From Actinomycetota bacterium (lineage in GTDB: Bacteria; Actinomycetota; Acidimicrobiia; Acidimicrobiales; Ilumatobacteraceae), in NCBI GenBank assembly GCA_009927375.1, contig RFNE01000236.1, positions 1 to 6,969 of the forward strand: a stretch of 6,969 nucleotides of DNA, in the 5' to 3' direction. The notes under the pieces are model-generated. The model ran no database searches, was not told the origin of the DNA, and worked only from the letters and a program-made list of their open reading frames with translations. The position numbers were made by a program, and so were the translations under genes. Within the stretch, counting starts at the first letter, position 1; every line of letters starts with the position of its first letter. Below are positions 1 to 5,965 of this stretch, piece after piece.

Positions 1-377
1 CGCACCGCAACGGTCACCCACACGTCTTTCAACTGCAGACCGTCTCCACGTGCAATCGACTGCGGTTGATTCGCAAGACCCGCCTTGTGCAGTGCGCGGA
101 AGAGCCACTCTCCACTGCGATCACCGGTGAACACGCGTCCGGTTCTGTTCGCACCGTGCGCGCCAGGGGCGAGACCGACGACGAGGATGCGTGCGAGCGG
201 ATCACCGAATCCTGATACGGGCTTTCCCCAGTAATCGTCATCGGCATACGCGGCACGCTTGTCCTTGGCGACCTTGGTACACCACTTGACGAGCCGCGGG
301 CACTTCGTGCAGTCGTGGATGTCGCGTTCGAGTTGGATGAGCGACGAATGAACCGAGCGCCTGGATGGAGAAGCCAC
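1..377 (-). CDS. udgB: Uracil-DNA glycosylase, type 5 (UDGb-like), partial: C-terminus outside window
   Basis: This gene encodes a DNA repair enzyme that removes uracil and other deaminated bases from DNA. The minus-strand frame shows a Cys-x2-Cys pair (DCTKCPRLV, about residues 22-30), the N-terminal half of the [4Fe-4S] ligand set of family 4/5 UDGs. The active-site block GLAPGAHGANRTGRVFTGD and the following SGEWLFRALHKAG are hallmarks of family 5. The frame reaches base 1 open, in the segment VTVAVR that normally precedes the third cluster cysteine, so about the C-terminal half is missing. I placed the start at GTG 377, 22 residues before the first Cys; an in-frame GTG at 404 is also possible and would leave only 2 bp to the divergent phosphatase gene. 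No frameshift is visible in the part present. The family is confident; the start and the symbol are less so. Confidence 0.88.
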   Translation of the reverse strand, partial: MASPSRRSVHSSLIQLERDIHDCTKCPRLVKWCTKVAKDKRAAYADDDYWGKPVSGFGDPLARILVVGLAPGAHGANRTGRVFTGDRSGEWLFRALHKAGLANQPQSIARGDGLQLKDVWVTVAV

Positions 378-385
378 TGCACCGC

Positions 386-397
386 ACGATAGTTTGA
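386..397. promoter_or_regulatory. Possible divergent promoter with overlapping -10 elements
   Basis: The gap between the divergent UDG and phosphatase genes is too short for two separate promoters. On the plus strand TAGTTT (390-395) resembles a TANNNT -10 box and lies 11 nt before the ATG at 407. On the minus strand AACTAT (394-389) lies 11 nt before the GTG at 377. Either could drive an mRNA with almost no 5' leader, which fits the lack of a Shine-Dalgarno sequence before both starts. I see no convincing -35 boxes. This is inference from a weak motif. Confidence 0.3.
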
Positions 398-406
398 TCT
401 CCACAC

Positions 407-1044
407 ATGGCTCGCGACCTTGCGCCCACCCTCGTCCTCTTGGTCCGCCACGGTCGAACTCCCACCACCGGCAAGGTTCTGCCTGGACGAGCACGTGGCC
501 TTCATCTCGCCGACTCGGGCGTTTTCGGAAGCCAAGCGTGCCGCCGAGCGCATTGCCGAAATCGGTCGAGTGGCGGCCTGTATGCATCCCCGCTCGAGCG
601 AACCCGTGAGACCGCCGCCCGATCGCCAAGGCCACCAAACTCACGACGCAGATCCACAAGGGGCTCCTCGAGTGCGACTTCGGCGACTGGACTGGTGCTC
701 CGCTTCAACGACTGATGAAGAAGCCCGAGTGGAAGACCGTGCAGAAGGCGCCAAGCACGTTCCGCTTCCCCAACGGCGAGAGTTTCCTCGAGATGCAGAC
801 CCGTATGGTGTCGGCGATCGACGACATCCGATCGCGCCATCCAGGCAAGGTCGTCGTGTGCGTCTCGCATGCTGACCCGATCAAGGCTGCCGTCGCGCAC
901 GCGATGGGAACACACATCGATCTGTTCCAGCGCATCGTGATCAGCACGTGCTCGATCACCGCCATTCAGTACTCCTCCTCGGGGCCAGTCGTGCTCGGCG
1001 TCAACCTCACCGGTGGTTCCCTGAAAGATCTGCGTCCGTCATGA
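407..1044 (+). CDS. Histidine phosphatase superfamily protein, MSMEG_4193 family (three frameshifts in this sequence)
   Basis: This is a phosphoglycerate-mutase-like phosphohydrolase; its substrate is unknown. With three single-base corrections it gives a 212-aa protein. It carries the phospho-acceptor motif R14-H15-G16, the SPLERTRET block (61-69), the acidic residue of GLLECDFGDWTG (E89) and the second catalytic His in SHADPIKA (H155). As given, the reading frame changes three times. One extra T lies in the TTTT run at 522-525, one base is missing near the CC at 577-578, and one C is missing at 618-620. Conserved family sequence continues across every break (LADSG to SEAKRAAERIA; RVAA to LYASPLERTRETAA; then PIAKATKL). 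The longest uninterrupted piece, starting at about 622, holds only the C-terminal two thirds. The gene ends in ATGA, overlapping the DUF3090 start. It heads the four-gene operon. Family assignment is strong; a true pseudogene is possible but less likely than base-calling error. Confidence 0.88.
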
Positions 1045-1544
1045 GCACGTATTTCGAATCGGACGACGTGGACGCCTTCACGACCGCCGCCATCGGCGAA
1101 CCGGGCAGCCGCACCTTCTATCTGCAGATCCGCAGCCAAGGTCGTCACATCACGATGAAGTGCGAGAAGCAACAGGTTGCAGCACTGTCTCAATACATCC
1201 GCCAGCTCCTTGCGGACGCTCCGGACGTGAAGGAACGACCGCTCGACGATGCGATGCAGATGACCACCCCACTCGACGTCGAGTTCATCGTCGGCACCGT
1301 CGGCATCGCGTACGACCCCCGCAGCGACCAGATGGTCATCCAGATCGACGAGATGCGCGACGATGAAGCGTTCACCGAGGGAGAAGACGACGAAGTGGGT
1401 CGCGTGCGCATCTACATCTCGCGTGGGCAGGCAGCCGCATTTTGTGAGCACGCGGACGACGTCGTTGCCGCTGGACGACCAGCCTGCATCTTCTGTGGTC
1501 GACCCAAGAACGTCGATGGTCACGCGTGTCCGCGAATGAACTGA
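1041..1544 (+). CDS. DUF3090 family protein (TIGR03847-like), actinobacterial
   Basis: This intact 167-aa protein belongs to a family of unknown function that accompanies the phosphatase upstream and the SCO1664-like gene downstream across Actinobacteria. The start ATG 1041 overlaps the upstream stop by 4 nt (ATGA), and MSTYFESDDVDAFTTAAIGE is a typical family N-terminus. The first two thirds look like a beta-rich domain (RTFYLQIRSQGRHITMKCEKQQ at about 24-45, then EFIVGTVGIAYD at 81-92). An acidic linker follows (about 104-119). The C-terminus has C149-x2-C152-x8-H161-x-C163 (PACIFCGRP...GHACPRMN), which looks like a small zinc-binding knuckle. There is no signal peptide or membrane segment, so it is probably cytoplasmic. 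Its last 19 nt overlap the next gene. The metal binding is my inference from the residue pattern. Confidence 0.92.
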   Translation: MSTYFESDDVDAFTTAAIGEPGSRTFYLQIRSQGRHITMKCEKQQVAALSQYIRQLLADAPDVKERPLDDAMQMTTPLDVEFIVGTVGIAYDPRSDQMVIQIDEMRDDEAFTEGEDDEVGRVRIYISRGQAAAFCEHADDVVAAGRPACIFCGRPKNVDGHACPRMN

Positions 1545-2233
1545 CCGACATCGACCTGCTCCTGCGCGGCGAGATGTCCGTCGTCGGACGGATGCCCCAC
1601 AGCAGCAATGCGACGTTGCTCTGCACCATCACCCACGAGGACCGCACCGAACGGGCGATCTACAAACCGATGAAGGGCGAGCGACCGCTGTGGGATTTCG
1701 ATCCCGGTCTTCACCGACGGGAGGTCGCCGCGTATCGACTCTCGATCGCCATGGGATTCGACATCGTGCCTCCCACCGTGCTGCGTGACGGACCCTTCGG
1801 AGAAGGCTCCGTCCAGTTATTCATCGACCACGACCCGAACCTCCACTACTTCACCCTCCTCGAGTCGCGGCCCGAGCTGCACGACACGTTGCGCGCGATG
1901 TGCGCATTCGACATCGTCGCCAACAACACCGACCGCAAGGCGGGTCACGTCATCGTGGATGGCAGCGACCACGTCTGGGGTATCGATCACGGCGTCTGCT
2001 TCAGCGCCGAGTTCAAGTTGCGCACCGTGATCTGGGAGTTCGCCACCGAACCACTCCCTGAGGCGGTCGCGTCGGCAGTATCTGCGATCGCCGACAACGT
2101 TCCGCTCGATGTCGCATCACTGCTGACCGACGAAGAAGTCGAGGCGATCATCGATCGCTCCGGATGGTTGCGCGACGGCGGGCACTTCCCCGTCGATCAT
2201 TCGGGCTCGCGATACCCATGGCCGCTCATATGA
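1526..2233 (+). CDS. SCO1664 family protein, PI3/4-kinase-like fold (TIGR03843-like)
   Basis: This intact 235-aa protein of unknown substrate belongs to the third family of the actinobacterial trio. Its layout resembles a minimal phosphatidylinositol-3/4-kinase-like fold. A candidate ATP-anchoring lysine sits in AIYKPMKGERP (K47), with a following Glu in RREVAAYRL (E66). A catalytic-loop-like stretch DIVANNTDRKAGHV (129-142) supplies D129, N133/N134 and D136, and a metal-binding-like D154 is in WGIDHGVCF. I chose the GTG at 1526 because it gives the family-typical N-terminus MSANELTDIDLLLRGEMSVVG. It overlaps the end of the DUF3090 gene by 19 nt and has no clear ribosome binding site of its own, so translation is probably coupled. 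The stop overlaps the next start (ATGA at 2230-2233). Family membership is confident; kinase activity is inference from motif order only. Confidence 0.9.
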   Translation: MSANELTDIDLLLRGEMSVVGRMPHSSNATLLCTITHEDRTERAIYKPMKGERPLWDFDPGLHRREVAAYRLSIAMGFDIVPPTVLRDGPFGEGSVQLFIDHDPNLHYFTLLESRPELHDTLRAMCAFDIVANNTDRKAGHVIVDGSDHVWGIDHGVCFSAEFKLRTVIWEFATEPLPEAVASAVSAIADNVPLDVASLLTDEEVEAIIDRSGWLRDGGHFPVDHSGSRYPWPLI

Positions 2234-3190
2234 GCTTCTTTTCGTCAACTCATCGACGTCGGCGACATTGACGGCCTCGTTCGGCTGATCGACGACCTCA
2301 CGTCCGACCGCGACTGGGAGACGCTCTTCGAACTTCGCTCATCGGCACGGGCTGCGGTCGCCTCCGGACGCCAAGTGTGGCCCGCAGCAACCCTGGCCGA
2401 GTACCGCTTGGCGCTGCGTGCCCCCGCGTCACTCGCCGCACGAGTTCTCGACGACGCGGGAAGATTCACCCTTGGTCCGCTCACCGAAGTCGTCGCGCAA
2501 GACCACACGTTCGCCGACCTTTCCCCCTACCTCTCCGAAGGTCCGATTCAGGCATACGTCGCACATGAGCGAGCGATTCGAGGCGAGTCGATCGACGTCG
2601 AGGTGTTTCCTGCCCTCGACATTCCCGCTCGACTCGCGCAGTGGGAGCCGACCTATCTTCTCCCGACGTATCGAGACTCGGGACTCGAGGTCGCGACACT
2701 TGACCTACCGACTGGATTCACTCCGCTCGAGGGACAACATGCAGAGTCGATCGACTGTGCAGACGTCACCGAAGCATTCCGACTGCTCATCGAACCGTGG
2801 ACGACCTCGGAGTCGATCGCGTGGAATGTTGCATCGACGCGTGGGGCTGCGCACTCGGCCATTCACGCACTCACACCATCCGGTCGCATTGCGACGCTGT
2901 CGAGTCACGACGCGTTGCGCTGGCTCACTTGGATTGGCGCAAGTGGTGGCCCCGACGGCCGACGCAGGGGGAACGCCGCAGGGAGATTCAGCACGTGGTG
3001 GCTGCTCGCAGCACTCACTGACTCACTCGATTCCTGGCCACCCGCCACCATGGATCGACTCGATCAGTTGAACTGGTTCTGGTGGGACAACGGACACGAT
3101 CGACAGGGTTGGTCAGTCGGGATGGCCGTTCATGACACTTCTGCCGACGCGTCCTGGGCCTTCGAGGCACGAGACCGCTCGGCGTCGTAG
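2230..3190 (+). CDS. Conserved protein of unknown function, fourth gene of the operon (one frameshift near its start)
   Basis: I do not recognise a named domain. The uncorrected frame has its first usable start only at GTG 2375, but the same frame is open back to 2234 and reads FRQLIDVGDIDGLVRLIDDL, plainly coding. An ATG at 2230 overlaps the upstream stop (ATGA) and enters this frame if the TTTT run at 2239-2242 is read as TTT. That gives MSFFRQLIDVGD and a 319-aa protein. It is soluble, without signal or membrane segments. Distinctive blocks are WPAATLAEYRLALRAP (50-65), RFTLGPLTEV (78-87), VAHERAIRGE (110-119) and the Arg/Gly-rich SGGPDGRRRGNAAGR (238-252), followed by a Trp-rich end (WW at 256-257, NWFWWDNG at 281-288). 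From memory, similar proteins accompany the SCO1664 gene in other Acidimicrobiia-like genomes. Function unknown. Confidence 0.82.
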
Positions 3191-3205
3191 ACCTACGATA
3201 CGAAC
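3171..3205 (+). promoter_or_regulatory. Leaderless-type promoter of kynureninase
   Basis: TACGAT (3194-3199) fits the actinobacterial -10 consensus TANNNT and is followed by exactly 6 nt before the GTG start at 3206, so transcription would begin at or next to the start codon. A partial -35 (GAGACC, 3171-3176) lies 17 nt upstream of the -10. No Shine-Dalgarno sequence is present in the 15-nt gap after the upstream stop, which fits leaderless translation. It suggests that kynureninase is transcribed separately from the four-gene operon, or in addition to read-through. Confidence 0.5.
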
Positions 3206-4476
3206 GTGTCCGAACTCGCTCCCACGTCGCGACTCTTTGCCGAGCAACTCGACCGCGACGACCCGCTCGCCTCGTTCCGAGACGAGTTCGTCATCGTCGA
3301 TGATTCGCTGTGTTATCTGGATGGCAACTCCCTCGGTCGGCTTCCCGCGCAACGGTCGACGCCATCAACCGATATCTCAGCGCCGAATGGGGCAACAGAC
3401 TCGTTGACGGATGGAACGACTGGATCGATGAGGCGCAATCGACCGGCGACCTGATCGGTCGCGCAGCGCTTGGCGCCGGACCAGGACAGGTGCTTGCCGT
3501 CGACACGACGAGTGTGAACTTCTACCAACTGTGCCACGCGGCGGTTCGCGCACGACCCGGCCGACGCAAAGTGATCACCGATCGTGCGAACTTCCCCACC
3601 GATCGCTACATCCTCGAAGGGCTGTGCGACGACCTCGATCTTGACCTCGTCTACATCGATGACGAGACGGGCGAAGAGTTCGTGACACCCGAAGCACTCA
3701 GGGAAGTTGTCGACAATGACACGGCCCTCGTGACGCTGTCCGTGATTCAGTATCGATCGGGCGCACTGCACCGAATCCCCGAACTCACGGCGATCGCGCG
3801 CGGTGCGGGAGCGTTGTTCGTGTGGGACGCGAGCCATGCAGTCGGTGTAGTTCCGATGGCTTTCGATCGAGACGGGGTCGACCTCGCCGTCGGCTGCACC
3901 TACAAGTACGGCAACTCGGGTGCGGGAAGCCCAGCGTGGCTCTATGTGCGGTCGTCGATCCAGGACGAACTCGAGGTGCCGATCCAGGGCTGGTTCGCTC
4001 AGCGCGACCAATTTGCGATGGGCCACGGATTCGACCGAGCGCGCTCGATACGAGGGTTCCAGATTGCAAGTCCGTCGATCATCGGACTGCGCTGCGTGCA
4101 GACCGCATTTTCAATGATCGAGCGAGCGACATTGCCGGCAATTGCACACAAGGCTGCGGTCGGTACGCAGCTCATGATCGATCTCCACGACGAGTGGCTC
4201 GCCCCGCTCGGCTGCTCACTGATCACCCCACGCGACGCGCACCACCGCGGCGGACACGTGACCATCCGACACGCCGAGGCGCGCAAGATCTCTCTCGGGA
4301 TGCGCCAGTTCGCCAACGTCATCGGCGATTACCGCCAACCAGACTGCATCCGACTCGCAATCTCACCACTTGCCACCTCGTACGTCGAGGTGTGGGAAGG
4401 CTTCAATCGACTTCGTGAACTCATCGCCACGGGAAAGTACGCAGACGCCACGGAACCCACTTCTCGCGTCACCTGA
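3206..4476 (+). CDS. kynU: Kynureninase (one frameshift near codon 48)
   Basis: This PLP-dependent enzyme of tryptophan catabolism cleaves kynurenine to anthranilate and alanine. It starts at GTG 3206 (MSELAPTSRLFAEQLDRDDP). After LDGNSLGRLP the frame breaks at the CCC run 3344-3346, where one C is missing. Restoring it gives RATVDAINRYLSAEWGN and a 423-aa protein, the usual family size. Diagnostic residues are in order: NFPTDRYI (F130, D133), the PLP-contacting WDASHAVG (D208, H211), the Schiff-base lysine in TYKYGNSGAGSPAW (Y233, K234), GWFAQRDQFAM (265-275) and the C-terminal NVIGDYRQPDCIRLAISPLA (370-389). As given, the frame entering the catalytic part has no normal N-terminus, so the protein would be truncated. 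No other kynurenine-pathway gene lies in the window; the neighbour downstream is a glutamate dehydrogenase. Confidence 0.93.
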
Positions 4477-4497
4477 GTGGGCACCGCCCCACTCGGG
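4472..4497 (+). terminator. Hairpin at the kynureninase stop codon, probable terminator
   Basis: A 10-bp stem (CCTGAGTGGG 4472-4481 with CCCACTCGGG 4488-4497, one G-U pair) encloses a 6-nt loop and includes the kynureninase TGA. No U-tract follows (GATGTTCT), so it may be a U-less actinobacterial-type terminator or an mRNA-stabilising 3' structure. It separates kynureninase from the dehydrogenase. Confidence 0.5.
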
Positions 4498-4504
4498 GAT
4501 GTTC

Positions 4505-4524
4505 TAACCTGTCTCCAGCAGGTT
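4505..4524 (+). promoter_or_regulatory. Perfect dyad over a candidate -10 box before the glutamate dehydrogenase
   Basis: AACCTG (4506-4511) and CAGGTT (4519-4524) form a perfect inverted repeat with a 7-nt spacer. TAACCT (4505-4510) within it resembles a -10 element; transcription starting near 4517 would give a leader of about 25 nt. The dyad could be an operator for a dimeric regulator of nitrogen or amino-acid metabolism, or a small hairpin next to the ribosome binding site. No -35 is convincing. Confidence 0.4.
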
Positions 4525-4530
4525 GCTGAG

Positions 4531-4536
4531 AAGGGA
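4531..4536 (+). promoter_or_regulatory. Ribosome binding site of the glutamate dehydrogenase
   Basis: AAGGGA lies 5 nt before the ATG at 4542. It is the clearest Shine-Dalgarno sequence in the window and fixes the start over the second in-frame ATG at 4548. Confidence 0.7.
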
Positions 4537-4541
4537 TACAT

Positions 4542-5820
4542 ATGACAATGGCGTCATATCAAACCTATTCAGCCCTCGAGGCCGCCGAACTTCGCGTTCG
4601 TGAGGCTGGAGAGTGGCTGAAACTGGAAGATGGACTGATCGAGACCATCGTTCGACCGCGACGAATCATCGAAGTCGCCATTCCGTTCCGTCGTGACGAC
4701 GGCACCCGCGACCAACTCATCGGCTGGCGAGTCCACCACAACACGACTCGTGGTCCTGCCAAGGGCGGTATCCGCTATCACCACGAGGTGAACCGCGATG
4801 AGGTCGTCGCGCTCGCCATTGGTATGTCGTTGAAGACGGCGATCGCCAACCTTCCTCTCGGTGGCGCCAAGGGTGGCATCTGCTTCGATCCGAAGAAGTA
4901 TTCACAAAGCGAGATCGAGCGCATCACCCGCCGCTACGTCTCGGAGATCTCCTCGTTCCTCGGCCCCGACAAGGACGTCCCCGCACCCGACGTCGGCACG
5001 AATGCACAGGTGATGGCGTGGGTCATGGACCAGTACTCGACCGGAGTTGGTCACGCAACGCCCGGTGTCGTCACCGGAAAGCCGATCGAACTCGGCGGTT
5101 CACTCGGTCGAGAGTCGGCAACCGGCCGCGGCGTCGTCGAAGCAGCTGCGCTCATGCTCGCCAAGCAAGGCACGACGCTGCAGGGCAAGCGCATCGCCAT
5201 TCAGGGTTACGGGCAGGTGGGCTCGTGGGCCGCACGCCTCGCCGCCGCGCGTGGTGCACTCATCGTTGGCCTCTCCGACGTGGGTGGCACCATTCACGAC
5301 GCGAACGGACTCGACCTCACCAAGATCGACCAAGCGTTCCGCGACGGAACACGTAGCGTCGCCGACTGCGGCGTTGGCGAAGTCGTCGCACGGGCGAAAA
5401 GGATCTGCCGCAGTCTTCGGCCTCCCTTGCGACATCGTGATGCCCTGCGCCCTCGGTGATGCCGTCGGCGAAGCCGAGGCCCAGACGATCACCGCCAAGC
5501 TGGTCGTCGAGGGTGCGAACGGACCGCTCACTCCCGGTGCAGACCACGTCCTTGCGGATCGTGGCGTTGTCGTCATCCCTGACGTCTACGCCAACGCTGG
5601 CGGCGTGACCTGCTCATACCTCGAACAATGCCAGAACTTTGCCCACCTCACCTGGGACGAAGACGAGGTCAATGCACGAGTCATCGACCTCATGCGCGCA
5701 GCGTTTGAGAAGTTCTACGCCTTCGCCCAGGAATCGGGACTGCCCTACCGGCTTGCGGCCTCGGTCCTCGGAGTGAAGACGATCGCAGACGCCCACCGCA
5801 TGCGTGGCCTCCACCCATAG
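4542..5820 (+). CDS. gdhA: Glu/Leu/Phe/Val dehydrogenase family, probable glutamate dehydrogenase (one frameshift)
   Basis: This cytoplasmic enzyme would interconvert glutamate and 2-oxoglutarate plus ammonium with NAD(P). After one correction it is 425 aa, typical for the small hexameric class. The substrate domain carries three conserved lysines in GPAKGGIRYH (K74), GMSLKTAI (K98) and GGAKGGI (K110), the last region being the family signature, and the catalytic Asp in PAPDVGTNA (D150). The Rossmann motif is IQGYGQVGS (220-228), and GANGPLTPGAD (325-334) and NAGGVTCSYLE (351-361) follow. At the AAAA run 5397-5400 one extra A shifts the frame: VVARAK continues as GSAAVFGLPCDIVMPCALGD in the next frame. 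Uncorrected, the product would end near codon 305 and lose the C-terminal part. Closely related leucine or phenylalanine dehydrogenases are usually shorter (about 350-370 aa) and lack this N-terminal extent, which favours glutamate. Coenzyme preference cannot be read reliably. Confidence 0.92.
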
Positions 5821-5829
5821 GGGTTCTCG

Positions 5830-5850
5830 ACAGCCACAGCACTGGCTGTG
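5830..5850 (+). other. Small hairpin just after the dehydrogenase stop
   Basis: ACAGCCA (5830-5836) pairs with TGGCTGT (5843-5849) around a 6-nt loop; an alternative fold pairs CACAGC (5835-5840) with GCTGTG (5845-5850). The sequence after it is only moderately T-rich (ACTTATTTCTC). It could be a weak first terminator or 3'-end protection ahead of the stronger hairpin at 5910-5943. Confidence 0.4.
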
Positions 5851-5909
5851 CACAACTTATTTCTCAAGAGATGGTCGATGTAATCCGCTCGATCGACACT
5901 GAACAAACA

Positions 5910-5943
5910 AAAAGGGCGGGGCGCCGAAGCACCCCGCCCTTTT
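5910..5943. terminator. Bidirectional rho-independent terminator between convergent genes
   Basis: A 12-bp stem (AAAAGGGCGGGG 5910-5921 with CCCCGCCCTTTT 5932-5943) surrounds a 10-nt loop. The GC core is flanked by A on the left and T on the right, so the structure has a U-tract when transcribed either way. It lies about 90 nt after the dehydrogenase stop and about 20 nt after the stop of the substrate-binding protein, serving both. Confidence 0.9.
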
Positions 5944-5965
5944 CTGATCTTTCGAACGAGATCAG
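5944..5965 (-). other. Hairpin over the stop codon of the substrate-binding protein gene
   Basis: CTGATCT (5944-5950) and AGATCAG (5959-5965) form a perfect 7-bp stem with an 8-nt loop containing TTCGAA. It includes the TGA (5962-5964) of the minus-strand gene and directly abuts the terminator stem, so that transcript would end in two tandem hairpins. Confidence 0.5.

Noticed and set aside
29..553. Minus-strand open frame of 174 codons at the left edge
   Set aside because: It overlaps the glycosylase in a different frame and runs into the phosphatase gene. The glycosylase frame carries the conserved motifs and this one does not.
407..1044. The phosphatase as a true pseudogene
   Set aside because: All catalytic motifs are intact, and each break is a one-base length change with no other damage; the downstream operon is also intact or similarly repairable. 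Not fully excluded without reads.
966..1523. Minus-strand open frame (185 codons) opposite DUF3090
   Set aside because: It is an antisense shadow: it covers almost exactly a conserved plus-strand gene and its protein has no family features.
3313..4026. Long minus-strand open frame (237 codons) opposite kynureninase
   Set aside because: It mirrors the codon bias of the GC-rich kynureninase gene, shows no recognisable domain and lies wholly within a clear plus-strand gene.
5391..5402. Programmed ribosomal frameshift at GCGAAAAGG in the dehydrogenase
   Set aside because: The run is short, I see no stimulatory structure, and glutamate dehydrogenases are not known to use recoding. Similar breaks in other genes of the window favour base-calling error.
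5100..5576. Minus-strand open frame opposite the dehydrogenase
   Set aside because: Composition shadow of the dehydrogenase, with no ribosome binding site and no domain.
5874..5897. GTCGAT ... ATCGAC inverted repeat with 12-nt spacer
   Set aside because: GATC/TCGA-type words are very common across this window, so a 6-bp match at this distance is expected by chance.
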